A stretch of 64,000 nucleotides of DNA. It comes from Pseudomonas resinovorans NBRC 106553. GTDB lineage: Bacteria > Pseudomonadota > Gammaproteobacteria > Pseudomonadales > Pseudomonadaceae. The position numbers and the translations under genes were made by a program. Under the pieces are notes generated by a model. That model was given only the letters and a program-made list of their open reading frames with translations. It searched no databases and was not told the DNA's origin. The DNA lies in contig NC_021499.1 in assembly GCF_000412695.1 (NCBI RefSeq), positions 2,914,001 to 2,978,000 on the forward strand, read 5' to 3'. The first letter of the stretch is position 1. The number at the start of each line of letters is the position of its first letter. Positions 8,649 through 17,101 of this stretch are shown piece by piece.

Positions 8649-8908
8649 CAAAGGGCAAGCGGCTTCGCTGGAAAAGTTACGAACGGTCGTCCCGATCCCC
8701 AATCGAAATAGCCATATCGCGAGCCGGCACCTTGCCTGCGGGGCGGGCAGCGGGGCGGCAGCGACTATACTTGCCAGCAACTTTGACCTTTGGGGGGAGA
8801 ACCCGTGCTTCCGGGCGCGCCTGCGGCCGGAACACGAAGCTGTTGCACCGCCGATGATCAATGCGCGCACCACCGGCGCCTGGGCATCGGCAACGAGGCG
8901 ACGAGAAC

Positions 8909-10348
8909 ATGGCGTTCGCAATCATCCTGGTGATCATCGCTGTCGCGTCTGTTCTGTTCCATCTCCTGGCGCCCTGGCACCTGACCCCGGCTGCATCCAA
9001 CTGGGGCTCCATCGACACCACCCTGCTCATCACCCTGCTCATCACCGGTGTGTTCTTCGTCGCCATCGTCGGCTTCATGGTGGTGGCGCTCATCCGCTTC
9101 CGCCACCGTGAGGGCCGGCGGGCCGCCTACGAACCGGAGAACCACAAGCTGGAATGGTGGCTCACCGTGGTCACCTCCCTGGGCATCATCGGCATGCTGG
9201 CGCCGGGCCTGGTGGTCTACAGCGATTTCGTCCGGGTGCCGCAGGACGCCTATCCGCTGGAGGTGGTCGCCCAGCAATGGCAGTGGGCGTTTCGTTTTCC
9301 CGGCGCGGATGGCCAGCTGGGCCGCGCGGACGTGAAGTGGGTGAACGGCGGCAACCCGCTGGGGCTGGACCCGGACGACCCCCTTGGCCAGGACGATGTG
9401 CTGATCCGCAACAACGAGGTGCGCCTGCCCCTGGACCGTCCGGTGAAGGTGCTGCTGCGCTCCAAGGACGTGCTGCACAACTTCTATATCCCGCAGATCC
9501 GCGGAAAGATGGACATGGTCCCCGGCATGGTTTCGCACTTCTGGTTCACCCCCACCGTGGCCGGCAAGTACGAGATCCTCTGCGCGGAGTTCTGCGGGGT
9601 GGGGCACTTCAACATGCGCGGCACGCTGCTGATGGAACCCCCCGAGGTGTTCGACCAGTGGCTGGCGGCCCAGCCCACCTTCGCCCAGACCCTGGCCGCC
9701 GTCGCCAAGCCCGACCAGGGCGGCCTGATCGAGAAGGGCCGGCAACTGGCAGAGAGCCATGGCTGCCGCGCCTGTCACAGCCTGGACGGCAGCGCCAGCC
9801 TGGGACCGGGGTGGAAGGACCTCTTCGGCCGCGAGGAGAAGCTCGCCGATGGCAGCAGCGTGACGGTGGACGACGCCTACCTGCGCCAATCCATCCTCGA
9901 TCCCAAGGCACGCCTGGTGCAGGGCTATCCGCCGGTGATGGTGCCCTATACTTTCAACCAGGATGAGCTGGCCGCCTTGGTCGCCTACATCCAGTCCCTC
10001 AGTGCCGCCGGGCAGGGCGCCTCCGGCGGTGATGCCGTGAGCCAGGGCCAGCGCCTGGCCGAGTCCCTTGGTTGCCTGGCCTGCCACAGCCTGGACGGCA
10101 GCAAGGGCATAGGACCCAGCTGGCAGGGGCTGTACGGCAAGCACGAAACCCTGGCCGATGGCAGCCAGGTCGAGGTGGACGACGCCTACCTGAAGGCGTC
10201 GGTACTACAGCCCGCTGCCCAGTTGGTCCAGGGGTTCGCGCCGGTGATGCCGGCCTTCACCCCCAGCGACGCGGAACTGGACGCGTTGATCGCCTTCATC
10301 AGGTCCCGGGCGAATCCCGACGCCACCGAGAAGGAACCGGCGCCTTAG
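8909..10348 (+). CDS. coxB: Cytochrome c oxidase subunit II with two fused cytochrome c domains (caa3-type)
   Basis: A 479-residue subunit II of a heme-copper oxidase. Two N-terminal membrane helices (~5-25, ~30-60) lead to a periplasmic CuA cupredoxin domain whose ligand cluster is CAEFCGVGHFNM (Cys225, Cys229, His233, Met236), with the upstream ligand histidine in VLHNFYIP. Beyond it are two heme c domains, CRACH at 286-290 and CLACH at 389-393, each followed by a likely axial Met (PPVMV, APVMP). The domains are near copies offset by 103 residues; typical caa3 subunit II has only one. The ATG at 8909 follows GAGGCG, and an upstream in-frame ATG is rejected because it lacks a site. First gene of a five-gene operon. 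Confidence 0.95.
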   Translation: MAFAIILVIIAVASVLFHLLAPWHLTPAASNWGSIDTTLLITLLITGVFFVAIVGFMVVALIRFRHREGRRAAYEPENHKLEWWLTVVTSLGIIGMLAPGLVVYSDFVRVPQDAYPLEVVAQQWQWAFRFPGADGQLGRADVKWVNGGNPLGLDPDDPLGQDDVLIRNNEVRLPLDRPVKVLLRSKDVLHNFYIPQIRGKMDMVPGMVSHFWFTPTVAGKYEILCAEFCGVGHFNMRGTLLMEPPEVFDQWLAAQPTFAQTLAAVAKPDQGGLIEKGRQLAESHGCRACHSLDGSASLGPGWKDLFGREEKLADGSSVTVDDAYLRQSILDPKARLVQGYPPVMVPYTFNQDELAALVAYIQSLSAAGQGASGGDAVSQGQRLAESLGCLACHSLDGSKGIGPSWQGLYGKHETLADGSQVEVDDAYLKASVLQPAAQLVQGFAPVMPAFTPSDAELDALIAFIRSRANPDATEKEPAP

Positions 10349-10385
10349 CAATGGACGGACCCCGACGCGTTACGGAGGGTTTCCG

Positions 10386-12155
10386 ATGGCCCATGTCGAG
10401 CATGCAGAAGCCGACGCGCTGCACGAGCCCAAAAGCTTCCTGACCCGCTACATCTGGAGCCAGGACCACAAGGTCATTGCCATCCAGTACTCCCTGACCG
10501 CGATCTTCGTCGGCCTGATCGCCCTGGTGCTGTCCGGCCTCATGCGCATGCAGATCGGCTTCCCCGGCAGCCTCGAATTCATGGACCCTGCCGCCTATTA
10601 CCAGGCCATGACCATGCACGGGATGATCATGGTGATCTACCTGCTCACGGCGCTGTTCCTGGGCGGCTTCGGCAACTACCTGATCCCCCTGATGGTGGGC
10701 GCGCGGGACATGGTGTTCCCCTACGTCAACATGCTCAGCTACTGGTTCTACCTGCTCTCGGTGCTGGTGCTGCTGGCCGGCTTCTTCGTCCCCGGCGGGC
10801 CGACCGGGGCGGGCTGGACCCTCTATCCACCCCAGGCAATCACCCAGGGCACGCCGGGCACCGAGTGGGGCATCGTGCTGATGCTGGTGTCCCTGGCGAT
10901 CTTCATCGTCGCCGCCACCATGGGCGGGCTGAACTACGTGACCACCGTGCTGCAGGCGCGGACACGGGGCATGACGCTGCTGCGCATGCCGCTCTCGGTG
11001 TGGGGCATCTTCATGGCCTCGATCCTGGCGTTGCTGGCGTTCCCGGCGCTGCTGGTCAGCGCGGTGATGATGCTCTTCGACCGCCTGCTGGGCACCAGCT
11101 TCTTCATGCCGGCGCTGATTTCCATGGGCCAGCCGCTGGAGCACCAGGGCGGTAGCCCGATCCTCTTCCAGCACCTGTTCTGGTTCTTCGGCCACCCGGA
11201 GGTCTACATAGTCGCGCTGCCGGCCTTCGGGCTGGTGTCGGATCTGATCAGCACCCACGCGCGCAAGAACATCTTCGGCTACCGCATGATGGTCTGGGCC
11301 ATAGTAGCCATCGGCGTGCTGAGCTTCGTGGTCTGGGCACACCACATGTACGTCAGCGGCATGAATCCCTACTTCGGCTTCTTCTTCGCCATCACCACGC
11401 TGATCATCGCGGTGCCCACCGCGCTCAAGGTCTACAACTGGACCCTGACCCTCTGGCACGGGGACATCCACCTGACGGTGCCGATGCTGTTCGCCCTGGC
11501 CTTCATCGTCACCTTCCTGGTGGGCGGCCTGACCGGGCTGTTCCTCGGCAATGTGATAGTCGACATCCCGCTGTCGGATACCTACTTCGTGGTGGCGCAC
11601 TTCCACATGGTGATGGGTGTGGCGCCGATCCTGGTGGTGTTCGGCTCCCTCTATCACTGGTTCCCGAAGGTCACCGGGCGGATGCTCGACGACCGCCTCG
11701 GCAAACTGCATTTCTGGATCACCTTCCTCGGCACCTACGCCATCTACTTCCCCATGCACTACCTGGGCTTCCTCGGCATGCCGCGGCGCTACTACGCCTA
11801 CCCGGACTACGAGTTCATCCCGGCCTCGGCCCAGGACCTCAACGCCTTCATCACGGTGGCGGCGCTGACCGTGGGCGTGGCCCAGCTGCTGTTCCTCTAC
11901 AACCTGGCCTGGAGCACCTTCAAGGGCCGGCCCGCCGGCGGCAACCCCTGGAAGGCCGCCAGCCTGGAATGGCAAACCCCGGACACCCCGCCGGTGCACG
12001 GCAACTGGCGGGAATCGCTGCCGGTGGTGCACCGCTGGCCCTATGACTACAGCGTGCCGGGCGTGCGCCAGGACTTCGTGCCGCAGACGGTCTCCGAGGA
12101 AGAACTGGAACGCATGCGCGAGGCCGACCGGGCCGCCACGGAGCAGAAATCATGA
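10386..12155 (+). CDS. coxA: Cytochrome c oxidase subunit I
   Basis: A 589-residue catalytic subunit with twelve membrane helices, holding low-spin heme and the heme-CuB site that reduces oxygen to water and pumps protons. Visible ligands and motifs: TMHGMIMVIY, FGHPEVYI (His-Tyr cross-link), WAHHMYV (CuB histidines) and VVAHFHMVMG (two heme histidines). GGAGGGTTTCCG lies immediately upstream. It follows coxB by 37 bp and overlaps the next gene by four bases (ATGA), so translation is coupled. Confidence 0.97.
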   Translation: MAHVEHAEADALHEPKSFLTRYIWSQDHKVIAIQYSLTAIFVGLIALVLSGLMRMQIGFPGSLEFMDPAAYYQAMTMHGMIMVIYLLTALFLGGFGNYLIPLMVGARDMVFPYVNMLSYWFYLLSVLVLLAGFFVPGGPTGAGWTLYPPQAITQGTPGTEWGIVLMLVSLAIFIVAATMGGLNYVTTVLQARTRGMTLLRMPLSVWGIFMASILALLAFPALLVSAVMMLFDRLLGTSFFMPALISMGQPLEHQGGSPILFQHLFWFFGHPEVYIVALPAFGLVSDLISTHARKNIFGYRMMVWAIVAIGVLSFVVWAHHMYVSGMNPYFGFFFAITTLIIAVPTALKVYNWTLTLWHGDIHLTVPMLFALAFIVTFLVGGLTGLFLGNVIVDIPLSDTYFVVAHFHMVMGVAPILVVFGSLYHWFPKVTGRMLDDRLGKLHFWITFLGTYAIYFPMHYLGFLGMPRRYYAYPDYEFIPASAQDLNAFITVAALTVGVAQLLFLYNLAWSTFKGRPAGGNPWKAASLEWQTPDTPPVHGNWRESLPVVHRWPYDYSVPGVRQDFVPQTVSEEELERMREADRAATEQKS

Positions 12156-12826
12156 GCGGGCAGCTCTGGAAGGGCGCCGATGGCGTCGAACCCGGCGGCT
12201 GGAGCGACGGCCTGGAGCGTGAAGCCTCGGCGCGGGCGCGGCGGCGCACGGCCAAGGTCGGCCTGGGGGTGTTCCTTGGCGTGGTGAGTTCGCTGTTCCT
12301 GTTGTTCCTGTTGGCCTTCATCGTCCGTTCCCAGGTGGCGGACTGGCGCCCGCTGACCGACCCGTTGGCGCCCCTGGCCCAGCCCTGGATGCTCTGGGTG
12401 AATACCGGGCTGCTGCTGTTGGCCAGCGCCAGCCTGCAGTGGGCGAAGATGAGCCGCAGCCAGGCCTGGACGACCCTGGCGTTCCTCCTCGGCGGGGTCT
12501 TCGCCCTGGCCTTTCTCGCCGGCCAGCTCTGGGTCTGGCAGTGGCTGGGCGCCCGTGGCTACCCGGTGGCCGGCAATCCGGCCAACAGCTTCTTCTACCT
12601 GCTGACAGGGCTGCACGGCCTGCACCTGGCCGGCGGCCTGGTGGCCTGGACGCTGGTGGCCCGGCGCATGTTGCGCCAGGGGCCGAGCGACAGCCTGCGC
12701 ACCGGCGTCGAACTCTGCGCCTATTACTGGCATTACCTGCTCGGGCTGTGGCTGCTGCTCTTCGCGGTGCTGACCAGCACTCCGGAAACCTACCAGGCCA
12801 TCGCGGCCTTCTGCGGACTGAGGTGA
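12152..12826 (+). CDS. Cytochrome c oxidase subunit III family protein, first copy
   Basis: A 224-residue membrane protein with five or six hydrophobic segments. Subunit III hallmarks are LTGLHGLHLAGGLVAW and YYWHYLLGLWLLLF. It has a basic N-terminal stretch (ARARRRTAK) before the first helix. Subunit III has no redox centre; it stabilises the oxidase and its proton uptake. A second subunit III gene follows four bases later, so this one may be a divergent paralogue with a structural or assembly role. Translation is coupled to coxA by a four-base overlap. Confidence 0.88.
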   Translation: MSGQLWKGADGVEPGGWSDGLEREASARARRRTAKVGLGVFLGVVSSLFLLFLLAFIVRSQVADWRPLTDPLAPLAQPWMLWVNTGLLLLASASLQWAKMSRSQAWTTLAFLLGGVFALAFLAGQLWVWQWLGARGYPVAGNPANSFFYLLTGLHGLHLAGGLVAWTLVARRMLRQGPSDSLRTGVELCAYYWHYLLGLWLLLFAVLTSTPETYQAIAAFCGLR

Positions 12827-12830
12827 GGCC

Positions 12831-13499
12831 ATGAGCACAGGGCAGAACCCCTCGACCTGGCAGGCGGTGGTCCAGGACTGGTCGTCGGATCGCGATGCCT
12901 TCAAGGGCGTGCCCTGGGGCAAGGCGATGATGTGGATCTTCCTGCTCAGCGACACCTTCATCTTCACCTGCTTCCTGATCGGCTACATGTCGGTGCGCAT
13001 GAGCACCACGGCCACCTGGCCCAACCCCAGTGAAGTCTTCGCGCTGACCATAGGCGGGAGGAGCATCCCGCTGATCCTCATCGCCATCATGACCTTCGTG
13101 CTCATCACCAGCAGCGGCACCATGGCCATGGCGGTGAACTACGGCTACCGCCGCGATCGCGTGCGCTGCGCCTTGCTCATGCTGACCACCGCCGCCCTCG
13201 GCGCGACCTTCGTCGGCATGCAGGCCTTCGAGTGGAGCAAGCTGATAGGCGAGGGCGTAAGGCCCTGGGGCAACCCCATGGGCGCGGCGCAGTTCGGCGC
13301 GAGCTTCTTCATGATCACAGGCTTCCACGGGATGCACGTGTCGGTGGGGGTGATCTATCTCTGCACCGTGGCCTTCAAGGTGCTGCGTGGGGATTACGAG
13401 AAGCGCGGGAACTACCAGATAGTCGAGATCGCCGGCCTCTACTGGCACTTCGTCGACCTGGTCTGGGTCTTCATCTTCGCGTTCTTCTACCTGTGGTAG
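12831..13499 (+). CDS. coxC: Cytochrome c oxidase subunit III, second copy
   Basis: A 222-residue subunit III nearer to the canonical form than the preceding gene: FLLSDTFIFTCFLIGYM early, then FEWSKLI with the conserved glutamate region, MITGFHGMHVSVGVIYL and IAGLYWHFVDLVWVFIF. It begins four bases after the first copy and is followed 17 bp later by the subunit IV gene. The oxidase presumably contains one or both subunit III proteins; which is used cannot be told. Confidence 0.93.
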   Translation: MSTGQNPSTWQAVVQDWSSDRDAFKGVPWGKAMMWIFLLSDTFIFTCFLIGYMSVRMSTTATWPNPSEVFALTIGGRSIPLILIAIMTFVLITSSGTMAMAVNYGYRRDRVRCALLMLTTAALGATFVGMQAFEWSKLIGEGVRPWGNPMGAAQFGASFFMITGFHGMHVSVGVIYLCTVAFKVLRGDYEKRGNYQIVEIAGLYWHFVDLVWVFIFAFFYLW

Positions 13500-13516
13500 A
13501 GCAGGGGAGCATCGAC

Positions 13517-13834
13517 ATGGCTCACGCCGAAGGGCAGCAACACCCGATCAGCCTGTACCTGAAGATTTGGGGGCTGCTGTTCATCCTCAGCACCCTGTCC
13601 TACCTGGTGGACTACTTCCACTTCACCGGCTATTTCCGCTGGACGATGATCATCGTGCTGATGCTGCTGAAGGCGGGGCTGATCGTCTCGATCTTCATGC
13701 ACATGGCCTGGGAGCGCCTGGCGATGATCTACGCCATCCTGGTGCCGCCCCTGTGCCTGCTGGTGCTGGTGGGGCTGATGTTCGCCGAGGCGAACTACGT
13801 GTTCTTCACCCGTGGCCTGTTCCTCGGGCAGTAG
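13517..13834 (+). CDS. Cytochrome c oxidase subunit IV family protein
   Basis: A 105-residue protein with three hydrophobic segments and the family phrase LKAGLIVSIFMHMAWER, where the FMHM stretch is conserved in prokaryotic COX IV proteins. It is a small accessory subunit of the oxidase. GGGGAGC precedes the ATG. This is the last gene of the operon; a palindromic repeat follows 25 bp later, and no assembly genes (ctaB, ctaG, surf1) are present in the window. Confidence 0.9.
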   Translation: MAHAEGQQHPISLYLKIWGLLFILSTLSYLVDYFHFTGYFRWTMIIVLMLLKAGLIVSIFMHMAWERLAMIYAILVPPLCLLVLVGLMFAEANYVFFTRGLFLGQ

Positions 13835-13859
13835 GTTCTGATGGTGGCCGGGAGTAACC

Positions 13860-13931
13860 GTAGGATGGGTTGAGCTTGCGATACCCATCAGCTCTTTCAG
13901 CATGGGTATCGCTCCGCTCAACCCATCCTAC
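13860..13931. repeat. GTAGGATGGGTT-type palindromic repeat, full element
   Basis: GTAGGATGGGTTGAGCTTGC is mirrored by GCTCAACCCATCCTAC, with inner GATACCCATCA / CATGGGTATC, almost the same as the copy at 6199-6270. It lies between the end of the oxidase operon and the convergent Rrf2 gene. Confidence 0.88.
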
Positions 13932-13941
13932 TTGCTACTTG

Positions 13942-14457
13942 CTACTTGCCGTCGCGCTTGTCGCTCATCCAGCGCAGTACCTGCTCGCCGTAGGCGGGTG
14001 GGGTCTTGCGTGACACGCGGCGGACGATATCCAGCACGGTCTGCTGGGCCAGGGCTTCTTCCATGCGCTGCTGGGCCTGGAGCATCACGGCGTGGATGGT
14101 GCAGGGGCCGAGGCTGCCCCAGTCCGGCGCCGGGCAGCCTTCCTCGAACACCGCGCAACGCTGGCGTACGTCGCGGCATTCGAAGATCTGCTTGTCGCCA
14201 TCGATGGCGCGGACGATATCCAGTACCGATATCTCGTCGGCGGGCCGCGCCAGGCGGAAACCGCCGCGCACGCCTTCGGTGGCCGCCACCAGGCCGGCCT
14301 TGGCCAGGCGCGTGAATACCTTGGCCAGCAGTTCCGGGGGAACACCCTGCAGTTCGGCCAGGGTGCGCACATTGGCCTCGCGGCCGTCACCCTTTTCGTC
14401 CGTCAGGAACAGCAGGCAATGAATGCCGTACTCGACCCCCGCGCTATACAACGCCAT
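13942..14457 (-). CDS. Rrf2 family transcriptional regulator with cysteine cluster
   Basis: A ~171-residue Rrf2 protein. The N-terminal winged helix (YGIHCLLFL, VRTLAELQGVPPELLAKVFTRLAKAGLV, GVRGGFRLARP) is followed by cysteines at CRDVRQRC, GCPAP and GPC, fitting an iron-sulfur or redox-sensing site as in IscR, NsrR and RirA. GGAG lies six bases before the ATG at 14457, which decides the start over a TTG two codons earlier. The nearby minus-strand FNT channel gene is its likely neighbour target; possible signals are NO or iron status. Confidence 0.9.
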   Translation of the reverse strand: MALYSAGVEYGIHCLLFLTDEKGDGREANVRTLAELQGVPPELLAKVFTRLAKAGLVAATEGVRGGFRLARPADEISVLDIVRAIDGDKQIFECRDVRQRCAVFEEGCPAPDWGSLGPCTIHAVMLQAQQRMEEALAQQTVLDIVRRVSRKTPPAYGEQVLRWMSDKRDGK

Positions 14458-14597
14458 CTTCAACTCCGACTGCTGCTATCGCCTCAATCGAGGCCCGGGC
14501 CCGCCCATAGGTCGGGCGGCGGCCAATGCTACGGAATAATGGCGCTACCGCCCAGGCTTGCGGGACGTCCGGGCGGCCGTGAATGCAGTCGAACCCT

Positions 14598-15488
14598 TCA
14601 GCCCTGGCTTTCCTTGCTCTCCAGCCGGGCCTGGCGTTCCTCGCGCTGGGCTTCCTGCAGTTCCACGTCGCTGCGTACCTGGGCGTGGCTGATCAGGGCG
14701 AAGATGAAGCTGCCCCCGACTATGTTGCCGGCCAGGGTCGGCATCGCGAACACCAGCCAGTAGTCCACCCAGGCCAGCTCGCCGGCGAACACCAGGTAGA
14801 AGGCCTCCACCGAGCCGACGACGATGTGGGTGAAGTCGCCGAGGGCCATCAGCGAGGTGACCATGACGATGATCCAGACCTTGGCCTGCTCCTGCGCCGG
14901 GATCATCCACACCATGGTGGCGATCATCCAGCCGGAGACTATGCCCTTGGCGAACATCTGCCCGCTGTCGCTTTCCATCAGCTTGCGGCCGATGTCGAGG
15001 AAGGCGGCATCGGTGGCCGCATCGAAGATCGGCAAGTGCAGCATCACATAGGCCACCAGCAAGGTGCCGGCCAGGTTGCCCAGCAGCACTACGCTCCAGA
15101 GCTTGCCCAGGCGCGCGAAGTTACCCGGTGAGGGCTTGTTCATCACCGGCAGCACGGCGGTCAGGGTGTTCTCGGTGAACAGCTGCTGGCGGGCCAGGAT
15201 CACCGCCAGAAAGCCCGCCGAATAGCCGATGCAGGCGATGGCGTGGGCGCCCTCGACACCCTCGAGGCGCGCTCGCAACAACCCCATGGCCATCAGCGAG
15301 AGGCCCATGGACAACCCCGCCGCCAGGGCCGACCACCAGAGCGCGGTGGCGGTGCGCTGCAACTCCTTGTCGCCCTGTACGCGGATGATCTCGTGGACCA
15401 CCGCGGCGCGTGGCGGCTGGTTCTTGTGCACTTCTTGCTGTTCGTTGGCGGTCAGTCCGGGGGTCTTGGCGCTCTTGCTCTTGTCCAT
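14598..15488 (-). CDS. YfdC-like formate/nitrite transporter (FNT) family protein
   Basis: A ~296-residue inner-membrane channel of the FNT family. It matches E. coli YfdC from memory in ALWWSALAAGLSMG, ARQQLFTENTLTAVLPVM, SGWMIATMVWM, GDFTHIVVGSVEAFYLVF and PTLAGNIVGGSFIFALISHAQ. Charged N- and C-terminal tails flank six membrane segments. FNT channels pass formate, nitrite or other small monovalent anions; YfdC-type substrates are unsettled. The frame is open 23 codons upstream, but MDKSKSAK at 15488 is the natural start. It lies upstream of, and on the same strand as, the Rrf2 gene. Confidence 0.92.
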   Translation of the reverse strand: MDKSKSAKTPGLTANEQQEVHKNQPPRAAVVHEIIRVQGDKELQRTATALWWSALAAGLSMGLSLMAMGLLRARLEGVEGAHAIACIGYSAGFLAVILARQQLFTENTLTAVLPVMNKPSPGNFARLGKLWSVVLLGNLAGTLLVAYVMLHLPIFDAATDAAFLDIGRKLMESDSGQMFAKGIVSGWMIATMVWMIPAQEQAKVWIIVMVTSLMALGDFTHIVVGSVEAFYLVFAGELAWVDYWLVFAMPTLAGNIVGGSFIFALISHAQVRSDVELQEAQREERQARLESKESQG

Positions 15489-15594
15489 GTCCGGTCTCGC
15501 ACGTGGGGGATGGCATGCTGTTGTGACCGCCGTGCCGCGCACGGCGCTCCATGTCATCCATCGCCCAGTGCGAGCGACTCCCTCGACCGGCCCC

Positions 15595-16965
15595 TTATTG
15601 GGGCTGGACGTCCTTGTAGATCACCCCGTCCTTCATGATGACCAGGAAGTTCTTGGCGGGGTTGGCGACCAGGCCGATATCCGCTGCCGGGTCGCCGTCC
15701 ACCAGGATCAGGTCGGCGAACGCGCCCTCACGCACCACACCCAGCGCACCGGGGTAGGGGTTGCGCTTGCCCGAGAGCGAGAGCAGCTCGGCGTTGGTGC
15801 TGGTGGCCATGGTCAGGATCTCCGGGGCGCTGTACCAGCGCGACAGGCTCGCCAGGATCTGCCCCTGGCGCGTGGCCAGCGCGGCGGAGAACAGCACGTC
15901 GGTGCCGAAGGCGGTCTTGAGCTTGTACTTCCTGGCCAGCGCGTAGGCGTTGTCGTTGCCGGCGAAGACTTCCATGGCCTTGCGCCGTTCTTCCGAATTG
16001 GGCGGGAAGGCGTTGGCCAGCTCATCCGGGAAGGGCTGGATGCTCAGCCAGATGTCGCGGCTGGCCATGTACTTGGCGGTCTCTTCATCCATCAGGCTGC
16101 CATGCTCGATGCATTTCACCCCGGCGGCGATGGCCCTTTGGACGGCTTGCGGGGTGTAGGCGTGCACCGCGACGTAGGTGCCCCAGTTTTCGGCCGCTTC
16201 CACCGCGGCGCGCAGTTCCGCCTCGGTGAAGGTGGTGACATCCAGCGGGCTGTGGGGCGAGGAGACGCCGCCGCCGGCGGTGAGCTTGATCTGCGAGGCG
16301 CCTTGCATCAGCTGTTCGCGGACGCGGACCCGCACTTCATCGGGGGTGTCGGCGATGGCGACGTTGCCGGTCTGCTCCATGTGCGTGGGGGTACCGCCGA
16401 TGGCGCGGGGCAGGTCGACCGACTGGCGAAAATCGCCGTGGCCGCTGGTGACGGAAATCATCGCGCCCGATGGGAAAATCCGTGGGCCGGGCACCACCTT
16501 CTGGTCGATGGCCCGCTTGAGGGCGAACACCGAGCCCCCCACATCGCGCACGGTGGTGAAGCCACGCATCAGGGTGTCGTGGGCCTCGGCGGTGGCCAGG
16601 ATGTTGAGGAATCCTACGTCGGGGTTCTGGATACTGGCAAAGTTCGGGCGCACGAACATCGCGTGCCAGTGCGCGTCGATCAGGCCCGGCATCAGCGTTC
16701 GACCGCCCCCGTCGATGACCCGCGCACCCGCGGGGGATTCGATGTCGCCGGTGGACACGCGTTCGATCAGGTTGCCGCGAACCAGCACGTTGTTGCCGGT
16801 GGAGGAACTGCTGTTCTGACCATCGAAGATCCGCACGTTGCGAAACAGCGTCGCGGCCGGCTGTGGCTCGGTGGCGCCAGCGGCGTCGGTCTGCGCGTAG
16901 GTAGTGGCCGAGACGGCACCGATGGCCAGGAGAATCAAGCTAACGAGGGTTCCATGCCGTTTCAT
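15595..16965 (-). CDS. Exported metal-dependent amidohydrolase
   Basis: A 456-residue amidohydrolase-superfamily protein of the imidazolonepropionase/prolidase-like group, with a signal peptide MKRHGTLVSLILLAIGAVSA cleaved near TTYAQ. Metal-site motifs are present: HWH near residue 98 (DAHWHAMF), the lysine of IKLTAGGG, His in VAVHAYT, His in IEHGSL and Asp in AFGTDVLF. It should hydrolyse amide or imide bonds of an unknown substrate in the periplasm. GGAG five bases before the ATG at 16965 sets the start. It is 106 bp upstream of the FNT gene on the same strand. Confidence 0.9.
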   Translation of the reverse strand: MKRHGTLVSLILLAIGAVSATTYAQTDAAGATEPQPAATLFRNVRIFDGQNSSSSTGNNVLVRGNLIERVSTGDIESPAGARVIDGGGRTLMPGLIDAHWHAMFVRPNFASIQNPDVGFLNILATAEAHDTLMRGFTTVRDVGGSVFALKRAIDQKVVPGPRIFPSGAMISVTSGHGDFRQSVDLPRAIGGTPTHMEQTGNVAIADTPDEVRVRVREQLMQGASQIKLTAGGGVSSPHSPLDVTTFTEAELRAAVEAAENWGTYVAVHAYTPQAVQRAIAAGVKCIEHGSLMDEETAKYMASRDIWLSIQPFPDELANAFPPNSEERRKAMEVFAGNDNAYALARKYKLKTAFGTDVLFSAALATRQGQILASLSRWYSAPEILTMATSTNAELLSLSGKRNPYPGALGVVREGAFADLILVDGDPAADIGLVANPAKNFLVIMKDGVIYKDVQPQ

Positions 16966-17101
16966 CACATCTCCAGCCCCTGGGATTAAGGTCCACTCAG
17001 TCCAGTCGAAAATGCGTCTCCTGTCGAATGGCCAACCGCAGCGACCTGGTTGAAGGCTGGAAGCGGGCGGCCGGCTCGAGCAGAACCGGCCGCCCCGGTC
17101 A

